A stretch of 51,605 nt of DNA from Lachnospiraceae bacterium (GCA_023664345.1 JAMPFQ010000028.1:1-51605), one strand, 5' to 3'; counted from the stretch's first letter, positions 36,635 through 45,255 are shown. Notes: generated from the letters alone by a model not told the origin. A program made the numbers and translations.

Positions 36635-36790
36635 ACTGCCAAAAACTCGCTCATTTTTTTGCAACCATACTTGAATGAACGGCTTGAAATGATAGCAGAT
36701 GACAGCGAGGCAGTAAAGAAACAACTGGCACTCGAAAAGAAATTCATTGAACGTAAATTGTATCAGAACCCGCCTCTTAAGAGCGAATAG
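36635..36790 (+). pseudogene. Unrecognised C-terminal gene fragment
   Basis: An open frame without a proper start encodes about 51 residues, including YLNERLEMIADDSEAVKKQL and ending in LKSE, a helical charged sequence that looks like the tail of a larger protein. It ends just before a bidirectional terminator. No family is recognised. Confidence 0.35.
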
Positions 36791-36796
36791 TTTTTT

Positions 36797-36830
36797 AGAG
36801 AGTGCCAAGTAGCTTTTGGCACTCTCTTCT
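36797..36830. terminator. Bidirectional terminator facing typA
   Basis: A perfect 12-bp stem, AGAGAGTGCCAA (36797-36808) with TTGGCACTCTCT (36816-36827). T runs lie on both sides (36791-36796 on the left for the minus strand, TTCTTT on the right). Confidence 0.85.
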
Positions 36831-36844
36831 TTAGAGAATGCACT

Positions 36845-38677
36845 TTATTTCTTCATCGCCGCCCGTTTCCGCAGAGTAGGATCCAGGATCTTCTTCCGGA
36901 TCCGCAGACTGTTTGGCGTCACTTCCAGCAGTTCGTCCGTATCAATGAAATCCAGAGCCTGTTCCAGAGAGAGGATCTTGGGAGGGGTCAGGCGCAGAGC
37001 CTCGTCCGCGCTGGAGGAACGGGTGTTGGTCAGCTGCTTTTTCTTGCACACATTTACCTCGATATCTTCGCCCCGTCCGGTCTGCCCCACGACCATGCCG
37101 GCATAGACCCTTTCCCCGGGACCGATAAAGAGCGTGCCACGCTCCTGGGCATTGTAAAGGCCGTAGGTGATGGCATCCCCCGCTTCAAAGGCGATCAGGG
37201 AGCCCTGTTTCCTGTACTGGATATCCCCCTTGTAAGGGGCATATCCGTCAAAGACCGTGTTCATGATGCCGTTGCCCTTGGTGTCCGTGAGGAACTCGCC
37301 CCGGTAGCCGATGAGGCCTCGGGCGGGAATGGAGAATTCCAGACGGGTATAAGCGCCGCCGGAGATGGTTCCCATATTCCGCAGTTCACCCTTTCTCTGC
37401 CCCAGTTTCTCGATGACAGCGCCGGAGAACTCGTTGGGCACGTCGATATAAGCCAGCTCCATGGGTTCGGTCCTCTTGCCGTTCTCATCCGTATGGTAGA
37501 GGACTTCCGCCTTGCTGACGGCGAACTCATATCCTTCCCGCCGCATGTTTTCGATTAAAACGGAGAGGTGCAGCTCACCCCGGCCGGAAACCTTAAAGCA
37601 CTCGGTGGTCTCGGTTTCCTCCACCCGGAGTGAGACGTCCGTATTTAATTCCCTGAAGAGCCTGTCGCGGATATGGCGGCTGGTGACATATTTTCCCTCC
37701 CGGCCTGCCAGGGGGGAATCGTTTACCATAAACTGCATGGCGATGGTAGGCTCGCTGATCTTCTGGAAAGGAATGGGGACCACATTGTCCACGGCGCAGA
37801 GGGTGTCCCCGATGTGGATATCGCTGATGCCGGAGATGGCAACGATGGAGCCGATGCCGGCTTCCTTTACCTCCACTTTGTTCAGTCCGTCAAATTCATA
37901 AAGCTTGCTGACCTTTACCTTGACCTGCTTGTCCGGCTCGTGATGGTTGCAGATGATGACTTCCTGATTGACCCTGATGGAGCCGTTATCCACCTTGCCC
38001 ACGCCGATGCGCCCCACATATTCGTTATAGTCGATGGTGCTGATCAGCACTTGTGTGCCCGCCTCGGGGTCGCCCTCGGGAGCGGGGATATAGTTCACGA
38101 TGGTCTCAAAGAGAGGCTCCATGCTGGTGCCCGGCTCTGCCGCATTCATGGAAGCCACTCCCGTCTTGGCGGAGGCGTAGACGAAAGGGCAGTCCAGCTG
38201 GGCGTCGTCCGCGTCCAGTTCCAGGAACAGTTCCAGAACCTCATCCACCACCTCGTCAGGCCTGGCCTCGGGACGGTCGATCTTGTTGATGCAGACGATA
38301 ACGGGAAGTTTTAATTCCAGGGCTTTCCGCAGCACGAACTTGGTCTGGGGCATGGCACCCTCGAAAGCGTCCACCACCAGGATCACGCCGTTCACCATCT
38401 TCAGCACGCGCTCCACCTCGCCGCCGAAATCGGCATGGCCGGGAGTGTCGATGATGTTGATCTTTGTATTTTTATACATGACTGCCGTGTTCTTGGAAAG
38501 GATGGTGATGCCGCGTTCACGCTCGATATCGTTGGAGTCCATGACGCGCTCCGCCACTTCCTGGCCCTCCCGGAATACGCCGCTCTGTTTTAAAAGTTCA
38601 TCCACCAGGGTCGTCTTGCCGTGATCGACATGAGCGATGATGGCTACATTTCTTACGTATTCTCTTTTTTGTTTCAT
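36845..38677 (-). CDS. typA: Translational GTPase TypA/BipA
   Basis: 610 residues from ATG at 38677; a longer frame to 38734 covers leader DNA and lacks similarity. The G domain has AHVDHGKTT (G1), the RGITI switch I block, DTPGHADFGGEVER (G3) and NKIDRP (G4). Domains II and III follow, and the C-terminal domain carries the family motifs SRHIRDRLFRELNTDVSL and ARGLIGYRGEF. BipA binds the ribosome under cold or nutrient stress and aids large-subunit assembly. An AAAGGA site lies 11 nt upstream. The transcript has a leader of more than 100 nt with a long hairpin. Confidence 0.97.
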   Translation of the reverse strand: MKQKREYVRNVAIIAHVDHGKTTLVDELLKQSGVFREGQEVAERVMDSNDIERERGITILSKNTAVMYKNTKINIIDTPGHADFGGEVERVLKMVNGVILVVDAFEGAMPQTKFVLRKALELKLPVIVCINKIDRPEARPDEVVDEVLELFLELDADDAQLDCPFVYASAKTGVASMNAAEPGTSMEPLFETIVNYIPAPEGDPEAGTQVLISTIDYNEYVGRIGVGKVDNGSIRVNQEVIICNHHEPDKQVKVKVSKLYEFDGLNKVEVKEAGIGSIVAISGISDIHIGDTLCAVDNVVPIPFQKISEPTIAMQFMVNDSPLAGREGKYVTSRHIRDRLFRELNTDVSLRVEETETTECFKVSGRGELHLSVLIENMRREGYEFAVSKAEVLYHTDENGKRTEPMELAYIDVPNEFSGAVIEKLGQRKGELRNMGTISGGAYTRLEFSIPARGLIGYRGEFLTDTKGNGIMNTVFDGYAPYKGDIQYRKQGSLIAFEAGDAITYGLYNAQERGTLFIGPGERVYAGMVVGQTGRGEDIEVNVCKKKQLTNTRSSSADEALRLTPPKILSLEQALDFIDTDELLEVTPNSLRIRKKILDPTLRKRAAMKK

Positions 38678-38712
38678 TTTTTTCAACGTCCTTTCCCGGT
38701 ATTGCGAAGGGT

Positions 38713-38770
38713 TGCAATGAGCCATGCCATTCATAAATTGCCGGAATCCCTTTCCGCATGGCTCATTGCA
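38713..38770 (-). repeat. 14-bp inverted repeat in the typA leader
   Basis: TGCAATGAGCCATG (38713-38726) pairs perfectly with CATGGCTCATTGCA (38757-38770), with a 30-nt loop. On the minus strand its left part reads TTATGAATGGCATGGCT, shared over 17 bp with the right end of the MITE-like element at 12000-12016. It would form a hairpin in typA mRNA. Confidence 0.7.
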
Positions 38771-38801
38771 GCGCGAAATTTGTCAGATCCCAAACTGTTA
38801 C

Positions 38802-38830
38802 AGTATATCACTGATTTATGGCGAGCGCAA
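38802..38830 (-). promoter_or_regulatory. Promoter of typA
   Basis: On the minus strand, TTGCGC (38830-38825) and TATACT (38807-38802) with 17 bp between them. The resulting leader is about 115 nt and includes the 14-bp inverted repeat. The remaining 38831-38996 has GC-rich inverted motifs but no supported gene. Confidence 0.6.
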
Positions 38831-38996
38831 GTCAAAAAGGTCACTTTTTGGCGATTCGCGCGGCGGGTTTTGGTTCTAAAAAGCGGCCTGATAATGTATA
38901 AATAATAATAGCCATGTGCGTTCACTCTGGCGTGCGGTGCGCGCGTCAGGTGATATTACCGGAAAAATTCTTAAGGTGTAAGAAGGGAGAACAGAA

Positions 38997-39662
38997 ATGA
39001 CAGATAAGGTAATTGAAAACAACCAGGTAACGGTTATGGGAGAGATCGTAAGCGCTTTTTCCTATAGCCATGAAATCTTCGGAGAAGGCTTTTATATGGT
39101 GGATGTCAAATGTAAAAGACTGAGCGAAAGCTATGACATTATTCCGGTGATGGTTTCCGAACGGCTCATCGATGTGACCGGCGACTATATGGGTGCGCTG
39201 ATCTGCGTGATAGGGCAGTTCCGTTCCTACAACAGGCACGAAGAACATAAAAACCGTCTGGTGCTCTCCGTCTTTGCCAGGGAGATCAGTTTTATCGAAG
39301 AGATGGAAGAGAGCTCCAAGACGAACCAGATCTTTCTGGACGGCTATATCTGCAAGGAGCCTGTCTATCGCAAGACACCGCTGGGGCGCGAGATTGCGGA
39401 TCTGCTGCTGGCGGTGAACCGCCCTTATGGGAAATCCGATTATATACCCTGTATCTGCTGGGGAAGAAATGCGCGGTACGCCAATCAGTTTAAGGTGGGT
39501 GAGCGCTGCGCGGTCTGGGGGCGCATCCAGAGCCGCGAATATATGAAGAAGCTGGATGAGGAGAATGTGGAGAAGCGGGTGGCGTTTGAGGTCTCCGTCA
39601 GCAAGATGGAGCTTGGCGAGGGGGAGGAAATGGAAGAAAACTGCCAGGATTTGCCAAATTAG
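38997..39662 (+). CDS. Single-stranded DNA-binding protein-like (double OB fold)
   Basis: 221 residues. Two OB-like halves are visible: residues 8-95 (NQVTVMGEIVSAFSYSHEIF) and 105-205 (NQIFLDGYICKEPVYRKTPLGREIADLLLAVNRPYGKSDYIPCICWG). The second half carries the typical SSB strand pattern with 'TPLG' and 'C.CWG'. Clostridial genomes encode such proteins besides the normal 140-150 residue SSB; the acidic IPF tail of SSB is absent. GGGAG precedes the ATG. It is probably a DNA-metabolism accessory rather than the main SSB. Confidence 0.78.
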   Translation: MTDKVIENNQVTVMGEIVSAFSYSHEIFGEGFYMVDVKCKRLSESYDIIPVMVSERLIDVTGDYMGALICVIGQFRSYNRHEEHKNRLVLSVFAREISFIEEMEESSKTNQIFLDGYICKEPVYRKTPLGREIADLLLAVNRPYGKSDYIPCICWGRNARYANQFKVGERCAVWGRIQSREYMKKLDEENVEKRVAFEVSVSKMELGEGEEMEENCQDLPN

Positions 39663-39717
39663 AAAGAGTATGGTAAAATATCCGAAAAGGGCAGAGTCAA
39701 GTGGGCAGAGAAGCAGA

Positions 39718-39796
39718 TGCCGAGCTTGCTCGGGCAGATGTTTCTTTGACCATTTGACGAGCGAAGCGAACCCTGAAAACCAACGGTTTTCAGGGT
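39718..39796. repeat. Two palindromic hairpins between ssb-like and adenosyltransferase genes
   Basis: CCGAGC-TT-GCTCGG near 39720, and a perfect 12-bp stem ACCCTGAAAACC (39770-39781) with its complement (39785-39796) and a 3-nt loop. The latter is followed by CTCTGTCC rather than a T run, so termination is unsure; it looks more like an intergenic repeat. Confidence 0.55.
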
Positions 39797-39879
39797 CTCT
39801 GTCCGGGACTTGCAGTAACATGGCATAATATCAGGAAATATTTACTATTTTGTACAAAAGAACCGGATCGAGGTGCAGT

Positions 39880-40383
39880 ATGGCAGAAAGATCAGTATAT
39901 ATCTACGCCGGTGACGGACGGGGCAAGTCTCCCGCGGCTATCGGCAGGGCAGTGCAGGCTGCGGTGGCAGGGAAACATGTGGTCATCATCCAGTTTTTAA
40001 AAGGGAAAGGTCTGGAGGATTCCGATTTCCTGCGCAGGATGGAGCCAGAGATCAAGCTGTTCCGTTTTGAAAAATCGGATGAAAATTTTGAGCAGCTTCC
40101 CGAGGAGAGGAAGAGGGACGAGATCGGCAACATCAAAAACGGCATGAATTTCGCCAGAAAAGTGCTTGCCACGGGAGAGTGCGACCTGCTGATCCTGGAT
40201 GAGGTGCTGGGGCTCATCGAAAAGGAGATCATCACGGTGGATGACCTGAAGAACATGCTTGCCTGCAGAGGGGATACCAGTGTTATCCTTACTGGTATCA
40301 GGATAAGCGATGAGATATGTTCTCTGGCTGACGAGGTTTCCAGGATACAGACTGTTACGAATGAGAGGGCTGAACTGGAATAA
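39880..40383 (+). CDS. Cob(I)alamin / corrinoid adenosyltransferase (CobA/BtuR family)
   Basis: 167 residues from ATG 39880, with GAGGTG upstream. The P-loop GDGRGKS lies at residues 11-17, followed by QFLKGKG and the LLILDEVLGLIEK block (Walker B-like) and the final TGIRISDEICSLADEVSRIQ. The family transfers an adenosyl group from ATP to cob(I)alamin. It is slightly shorter than typical CobA proteins (about 175-200 residues), and the P-loop reads GRGKSPAA where GNGKGKTTAA is commoner. No other cobalamin gene is near. Confidence 0.85.
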   Translation: MAERSVYIYAGDGRGKSPAAIGRAVQAAVAGKHVVIIQFLKGKGLEDSDFLRRMEPEIKLFRFEKSDENFEQLPEERKRDEIGNIKNGMNFARKVLATGECDLLILDEVLGLIEKEIITVDDLKNMLACRGDTSVILTGIRISDEICSLADEVSRIQTVTNERAELE

Positions 40384-40409
40384 GTTACAGGCAGTCATGA
40401 AATATATCA

Positions 40410-40438
40410 TTGACATAGGATAAGGAAAATGCTATCAT
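40410..40438 (+). promoter_or_regulatory. Promoter of the dapA leader
   Basis: TTGACA (40410-40415) and TATCAT (40433-40438) with a 17-bp spacer. Transcription would begin some 20 nt before the lysine riboswitch. Confidence 0.8.
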
Positions 40439-40460
40439 TCAGATAAGAAATACAGTAAAA

Positions 40461-40626
40461 AGATAGAGGTTGCGTTGTTCAAGAGTAATCTTCCCAATAC
40501 GGCAGGCGTAGGGGCGGGAAGAGGAAAGGGGAGGACGCCGAAAGAAGAGAGAACCTGCAGATCGATTCTTGGGCATACGGTTAAGAGCCGTATGACTGTC
40601 ATCCGGTATCGGGTGGGGCGCTATCA
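40461..40626 (+). ncRNA. Lysine riboswitch (L box)
   Basis: The segment shows the L-box signature: AGATAGAGGTTGCG at the start, a GGAAAGGGGA...CGCCGAAA core, the GACTGTCAT segment and the closing GGGGCGCTATC (40615-40625). It stands between a promoter and a terminator hairpin ahead of dapA, the first lysine-pathway step in this operon. Lysine binding is expected to favour the terminator and stop dapA-dapB transcription. Confidence 0.9.
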
Positions 40627-40650
40627 GCAGCGATATGAACAATGATCCAT

Positions 40651-40692
40651 GCCGGCGCTTCCAGTGCCGGCTTTGTCATATACTTTTTTATG
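40651..40692 (+). terminator. Riboswitch expression-platform terminator
   Basis: GCCGGC (40651-40656) pairs with GCCGGC (40666-40671), extended on the outside by weaker pairs, followed by TTTGTC and a TTTTTT run just before the dapA ribosome site. Confidence 0.7.
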
Positions 40693-40704
40693 GAGGAGAA
40701 AGCT

Positions 40705-41592
40705 ATGTCAATCTTTAAGGGTGCGGGTGTGGCGATTGTTACGCCCATGTATGAGAACGGTGAAGTAAACTATGAACAGTTCGGGAAGCTGGTGGAGTTC
40801 CAGATCGGGAACGGAACGGATGCCATCATCGTCTGCGGCACTACAGGGGAGGCGTCCACGCTGACCCATGAGGAGCATCTGGACGTGATCCGCTACTGTG
40901 TCAAGGCGGTGAACGGAAGAGTTCCCGTCATTGCGGGAACAGGGTCCAACAGCACCGAGACCGCGATCTACCTCTCCCAGGAGGCTGAAAAGGCGGGGGC
41001 GGACGGTCTGCTGCTGGTAAGCCCCTACTATAACAAGGCCACCCAGAACGGCCTGTACGCCCATTTCAAAGCTGTTGCGGATTCGGTGAAGATCCCTCTG
41101 CTGCTTTACAATGTGCCCAGCCGGACCGGATGCAATATCCTGCCCGAGACTGTGGTCAGGCTCTGTAAGGATGTGGAGAATATCGTGGGCGTAAAGGAGG
41201 CCAGCGGCAATATCAGCCAGATCGCTCACCTGGCGGCCATTGCGGACGGATGCGTGGATATCTATTCCGGCAATGACGACCAGATCCTGCCTATCATGGC
41301 GTTAGGCGGACTGGGAGTGATCTCCGTGCTGTCCAATGTGGCGCCTGCCCAGACTCATGAGATCTGCCAGGATTTCCTGGACGGAAAGGTGGAGGACAGC
41401 CGCAGGAAGCAGCTTGCGGCGCTGGATCTGTGCAATGCGCTGTTCTGCGAAGTGAACCCCATCCCGGTCAAGAAAGCGCTGAACCTGATGGGCATGGAGG
41501 CGGGACCTTTGCGGATGCCGCTTACGGAGATGGAACCTGTCAATGTGGAGAAACTGGAGAAAGCCATGAAAGCATATGGCATCCTGGCATAA
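40705..41592 (+). CDS. dapA: 4-Hydroxy-tetrahydrodipicolinate synthase
   Basis: 295 residues from ATG 40705, with GGAGGAG 6 nt upstream. The Schiff-base lysine is K164 in VGVKEASGN; Y135 and R140 in LLYNVPSRTG complete the active site, and CGTTGEASTLT binds pyruvate. It condenses pyruvate with aspartate semialdehyde, the committed step to diaminopimelate and lysine and, in spore formers, to dipicolinate. It is controlled by the lysine riboswitch upstream and followed after 17 bp by dapB. Confidence 0.97.
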   Translation: MSIFKGAGVAIVTPMYENGEVNYEQFGKLVEFQIGNGTDAIIVCGTTGEASTLTHEEHLDVIRYCVKAVNGRVPVIAGTGSNSTETAIYLSQEAEKAGADGLLLVSPYYNKATQNGLYAHFKAVADSVKIPLLLYNVPSRTGCNILPETVVRLCKDVENIVGVKEASGNISQIAHLAAIADGCVDIYSGNDDQILPIMALGGLGVISVLSNVAPAQTHEICQDFLDGKVEDSRRKQLAALDLCNALFCEVNPIPVKKALNLMGMEAGPLRMPLTEMEPVNVEKLEKAMKAYGILA

Positions 41593-41609
41593 GGAGAAAG
41601 AATAGGGCT

Positions 41610-42401
41610 ATGACAAGGATCATTATGAACGGATGTAACGGGAAGATGGGACAGGTGATCAGCAGTCTGGTGGCGGCAGATGACGAGACCGTGATGGCGG
41701 CGGGTATCGACACCAGGACTGACGGGCATGAGCTCTATCCCGTATTTATGGATATCAATGACTGTGATATCGAGGCAGACTGCCTGATCGACTTTTCCAC
41801 CGCTTCCGCAGTGGATAAGATGCTGGACTACTGTATGGAAAAGAAACTGCCCTGCGTGCTCTGCACTACGGGCTTGGGCGAGCAGCAGCTGCAGAAAGTG
41901 AAAGAGGCTTCCGGTCAGATCCCGGTGCTGCGCTCGGCCAATATGTCCCTGGGCATCAACCTGCTGTTAAAGCTGTTAAAGGATGCCGCGGGAGTGCTCG
42001 CGCCTGCGGGATTTGACATGGAGATCCTGGAGAAGCATCACAACCTGAAACTGGACGCGCCCAGCGGGACTGCGCTGGCGCTGGCGGATTCCATCAACGA
42101 GGAACTAGGCGGAGAGTATGAGTATGTCTATGACAGAAGCTCCCGCAGGGAGAAACGCCCCAGGAAAGAGATCGGCATCAGCGCTGTAAGGGGCGGCACC
42201 ATCGTGGGAGAGCATGATGTGCTGTTCGCGGGGCCTGACGAAGTGATCACCTTTTCCCATACGGCTTATTCCAGGGCGGTGTTCGGAAAGGGAGCGGTAC
42301 AGGCAGCAAAGTTCCTTGCAGGGAAGACCCCGGGCATGTATGATATGAGCGATGTGATCGACGCCGCACAGTGTGGGAAAGGAGATAACCATGGACGATA
42401 A
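41610..42401 (+). CDS. dapB: 4-Hydroxy-tetrahydrodipicolinate reductase
   Basis: 263 residues from ATG 41610 (AAGGAG 13 nt upstream, a little far; ATG 41625 is a possible alternative). The nucleotide-binding motif GCNGKMGQ opens the protein, and LEKHHNLKLDAPSGTALAL holds the catalytic His and Lys pair of DapB. The enzyme reduces the DapA product with NAD(P)H. Its end overlaps the start of fbp by 11 bp, so the three genes are probably co-transcribed. Confidence 0.96.
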   Translation: MTRIIMNGCNGKMGQVISSLVAADDETVMAAGIDTRTDGHELYPVFMDINDCDIEADCLIDFSTASAVDKMLDYCMEKKLPCVLCTTGLGEQQLQKVKEASGQIPVLRSANMSLGINLLLKLLKDAAGVLAPAGFDMEILEKHHNLKLDAPSGTALALADSINEELGGEYEYVYDRSSRREKRPRKEIGISAVRGGTIVGEHDVLFAGPDEVITFSHTAYSRAVFGKGAVQAAKFLAGKTPGMYDMSDVIDAAQCGKGDNHGR

Positions 42402-44340
42402 AGAACGCACAGTGTTAAAGGCAATGGCAAAGCAGTATAAAAATATCGCGGCGGCATCCACGGAGATCATCAACCTGCAGTCCATCATGAACCTGCCCAA
42501 GGGGACGGAGCATTTCCTGACGGATATCCACGGGGAATACGAGCAGTTCAACCATGTGCTGAAGAACGGTTCCGGCTCCATCCGCAGGAAGATCGATGAG
42601 GAATTCGGGAGCACCATCAGCACGAAAGATAAGAAAAGCCTTGCCACGCTGATCTATTACCCGGAGGAAAAGGTGGAGATCGCCCAGCATGAGGAGGAGT
42701 ACATCGAGGACTGGTACAAGATATCCCTCCACCGCCTGGTGCAGATGATAAAGCGTGTTTCCTCCAAATATACCCGCTCCAAGGTGCGGAAAGCGCTGCC
42801 CCAGGATTTTGCCTATGTGATCGAGGAACTGATCACGGAGAAAGAAGAGATACAGGATAAGGAGGCCTATTACAACGAGATCATACATACCATCATCCGG
42901 ATCGGCAGGGCGCCTCAGTTCATCATCGCGCTGAGCCATCTGATCCAGCATCTGGTGATCGATCATCTCCACATCGTGGGCGATATCTATGACAGGGGGC
43001 CGGGGCCCCATATCATTATGGATACGCTGTGCGCCTATCATTCCGTGGACGTGCAGTGGGGGAACCATGATATGGTATGGATGGGAGCTGCCAGCGGGCA
43101 CCTGGCCTGTATCGCCAATGTGGTGCGGATGGCGGCAAAATACGGCAATCTCGCCACCATAGAGGACGGCTACGGCATCAATCTGCTGCCTCTGGCGACC
43201 TTTGCCCTGGAGACCTACGCGGAGACCGACTGCGGCCTTTTTGCCATTAAATATAATACGGACTACAATACCAAGGATCTTGGCCTGGACACCAAGATGC
43301 ATAAGGCCATGACCATCATCCAGTTCAAGCTGGAGGGACAGCTGGTCATGCGCCATCCTGAATTTGATATGGATAACAGGCTGCTGTTGGACAAGATCGA
43401 TTATGAAAAGGGAACGGTGCGCATAGACGGCAGGGATTATCCCATGAAAGATCTGGATTTCCCGACCATTGACCGCGCGAAGCCCTATGAGCTGAGCGAA
43501 GAGGAGGCCAAGGTGATGGTGCGCCTGCAGCAGGCTTTCATGAAGTGCGAGAAACTGCAGCGCCATGTGCGGTTCCTCTACGCCAAGGGCGGCATCTACA
43601 AAGTTTATAACGGGAACCTGCTGTACCACGGCTGTATGCCCATGAACCCGGACGGCAGCTTTACCGAGGTGGAGATCTATGGGAAAAAGTACAGCGGCAA
43701 GGCATTGTATGATATCCTGGAATATTATGCCAGAAGAGGCTATTACGCCAAAGAACCCTCGGAGCGTGCCGCAGGCCAGGATATGATGTGGTATATCTGG
43801 GCGGGAAAAGGTTCGCCGGTATTCGGAAAGGCGAAGATGGCTACCTTTGAATCTTATTTCATTGAGGAACCGGATGCCCACAAGGAGAAGAAAGACAATT
43901 ATTACCGGCTGCTGGAGCAGGAGGAGACGGTGAACCGGATCCTGGAGGAATTTGGGCTGGACGCCAAAGAGGGACATATCGTCAACGGCCATGTGCCCGT
44001 GGAGCAGATCCATGGGGAATCGCCCATCAAGTGCGGCGGCAAGCTGCTGATCATCGATGGCGGTTTTTCCAAGGCTTATCAGAAAAAGACGGGAATCGCC
44101 GGATACACGCTGGTATGTAATTCGCGGGGCATGAGGCTGGTCGCCCATGAGCCCTTTGAGTCCACCGAGGCCGCCATCAAAAAGGAATCCGATATTTTTT
44201 CCGATTCCACTGATGTGGAGACATTCCCCCGCAGGAAGCTGGTGGCGGATACGGATGTGGGCAGGGAACTTCGGGAGAGCATTTATTATCTGGAGGAACT
44301 GCTGGAAGCGTATCGTGACGGCACGATCATGGAACAATAA
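42391..44340 (+). CDS. fbp: Class III fructose-1,6-bisphosphatase
   Basis: 649 residues from ATG 42391, with AAAGGAG 6 nt upstream. FLTDIHGEYEQFNHVL, VGDIYDRGPGPHIIMD and VQWGNHDMVWMG are the metal-binding motifs of a calcineurin-like phosphatase, as in the large Firmicute Fbp (FBPase class III). It dephosphorylates fructose-1,6-bisphosphate in gluconeogenesis. The length matches Bacillus Fbp (about 670). Its overlap with dapB places it in the lysine-riboswitch operon, a link between the two pathways that is probably a local accident of gene order. Confidence 0.96.
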   Translation: MDDKERTVLKAMAKQYKNIAAASTEIINLQSIMNLPKGTEHFLTDIHGEYEQFNHVLKNGSGSIRRKIDEEFGSTISTKDKKSLATLIYYPEEKVEIAQHEEEYIEDWYKISLHRLVQMIKRVSSKYTRSKVRKALPQDFAYVIEELITEKEEIQDKEAYYNEIIHTIIRIGRAPQFIIALSHLIQHLVIDHLHIVGDIYDRGPGPHIIMDTLCAYHSVDVQWGNHDMVWMGAASGHLACIANVVRMAAKYGNLATIEDGYGINLLPLATFALETYAETDCGLFAIKYNTDYNTKDLGLDTKMHKAMTIIQFKLEGQLVMRHPEFDMDNRLLLDKIDYEKGTVRIDGRDYPMKDLDFPTIDRAKPYELSEEEAKVMVRLQQAFMKCEKLQRHVRFLYAKGGIYKVYNGNLLYHGCMPMNPDGSFTEVEIYGKKYSGKALYDILEYYARRGYYAKEPSERAAGQDMMWYIWAGKGSPVFGKAKMATFESYFIEEPDAHKEKKDNYYRLLEQEETVNRILEEFGLDAKEGHIVNGHVPVEQIHGESPIKCGGKLLIIDGGFSKAYQKKTGIAGYTLVCNSRGMRLVAHEPFESTEAAIKKESDIFSDSTDVETFPRRKLVADTDVGRELRESIYYLEELLEAYRDGTIMEQ

Positions 44341-44356
44341 CGGTGCCGATGACAGT

Positions 44357-44395
44357 CGGAAGCTCATAGGGGATCCCTGCGAGCTTCCGCTGTTT
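44357..44395 (+). terminator. Terminator after fbp
   Basis: CGGAAGCTC (44357-44365) pairs with GAGCTTCCG (44381-44389), with an inner AGGG/CCCT pairing, followed by CTGTTTTC. It separates fbp from the convergent lipoprotein gene. Confidence 0.75.
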
Positions 44396-44425
44396 TCAGA
44401 CCTGATGCGGTCCGGTCATGCCATA

Positions 44426-45130
44426 TTACTGTGCTGCCGCGCCGTTTGCGGTGCCGCCATTGACACCGGTGCCCGTGCCTGTACCGGTCACAGAGCCGGT
44501 TGTGGAGCCAGTGCCCGTTCCGGACGTCGTGCCAGTGGTGGAGCCAGTGCCTGTACCGGTCGTTGTGCCGGTGGTGGAGCCTGTACCTGTGCCGGAACCG
44601 GTTGTGGAGCCTGTGCCAGTTCCTGTTGTGGAGCCAGTGCTGTTACCGTCGCCGGTATTCATGCCGCTGCCATTATTGTTGGTGGAATTATCGCCGTCAC
44701 CGATGATATCATTGGTGAGATCCGAAGCGCCGTCCATCACATCATCCAATACGTTGGTGATGGTATTGCCGGCGTCGTCCAGGATGGAACTGTTGTCCCC
44801 CGCGGTCGCGCCGCCTGTTCCGGTCACGCCGTTGCTGTCATTGTTTGTACCATTGCTGCCTGCGGTACTGTTGTTATTTCCCGCAGTGCTTCCGTTTGCG
44901 GTATTGCCGTTTCCGGTGCCGCCTGCGGTCCCGGATTCTGATGAAGAACCGTTTCCGGCCATGCTGCCTGAATTATTATTGTTATTGCCGCAGGATGTGG
45001 CAACACACAGATAGGCGAGCGCCAGGCCGAGCGCAAGGAACTGCTTTGTTCCTCGGAACTGCTTTGTTCCTCGGAACTTCTTGGTTCCCCGGAACTTTTT
45101 AGTTCCTTTCAGATGATTTGATCTTTTCAT
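44426..45130 (-). CDS. Gly/Thr/Ser/Asn-rich lipoprotein
   Basis: 234 residues from ATG at 45130, with GGAGGTG upstream. The n-region holds a fourfold basic repeat (KGTKKFRGTKKFRGTKQF...) produced by a 15-bp DNA repeat, followed by a hydrophobic core and a lipobox VATSC, then N and G runs. The mature part is almost entirely Gly, Thr, Ser, Asn and Ala, with a short conserved-looking island (SILDDAGNTITNVLDDVMDG, about residues 115-140). The tail consists of GTGTGSTTG repeats. It is surface-anchored and probably a flexible spacer or adhesin-like coat; no enzymatic motif is visible. Confidence 0.75.
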   Translation of the reverse strand: MKRSNHLKGTKKFRGTKKFRGTKQFRGTKQFLALGLALAYLCVATSCGNNNNNSGSMAGNGSSSESGTAGGTGNGNTANGSTAGNNNSTAGSNGTNNDSNGVTGTGGATAGDNSSILDDAGNTITNVLDDVMDGASDLTNDIIGDGDNSTNNNGSGMNTGDGNSTGSTTGTGTGSTTGSGTGTGSTTGTTTGTGTGSTTGTTSGTGTGSTTGSVTGTGTGTGVNGGTANGAAAQ

Positions 45131-45132
45131 GA

Positions 45133-45255
45133 TTACACCTCCCTGCGTGCTTTGGCACGCATACTGATCAATATTTGAAAGTTTACTTTCAAACTTACAT
45201 CTTCCTGTCCGTTTTGGCGGACATGGATTCAAGATTTGAATGGAACATTCAAATC
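45133..45255 (-). promoter_or_regulatory. Duplicated two-hairpin leader of the lipoprotein gene
   Basis: Four perfect hairpins: GATTTGAATG/CATTCAAATC (45233-45255), TGTCCG/CGGACA (45206-45223), TTTGAAAGT/ACTTTCAAA (45174-45193) and TGCGTGC/GCACGCA (45144-45161). They form two units 62 bp apart. The stems differ between units but stay paired. Each unit also contains a 30-nt mini-ORF on the minus strand (45195-45224 MSAKTDRKM; 45133-45162 MRAKARREV). The second stops 2 nt before the lipoprotein ATG. Upstream, 45256-45410 holds nothing else I can support. Confidence 0.65.
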
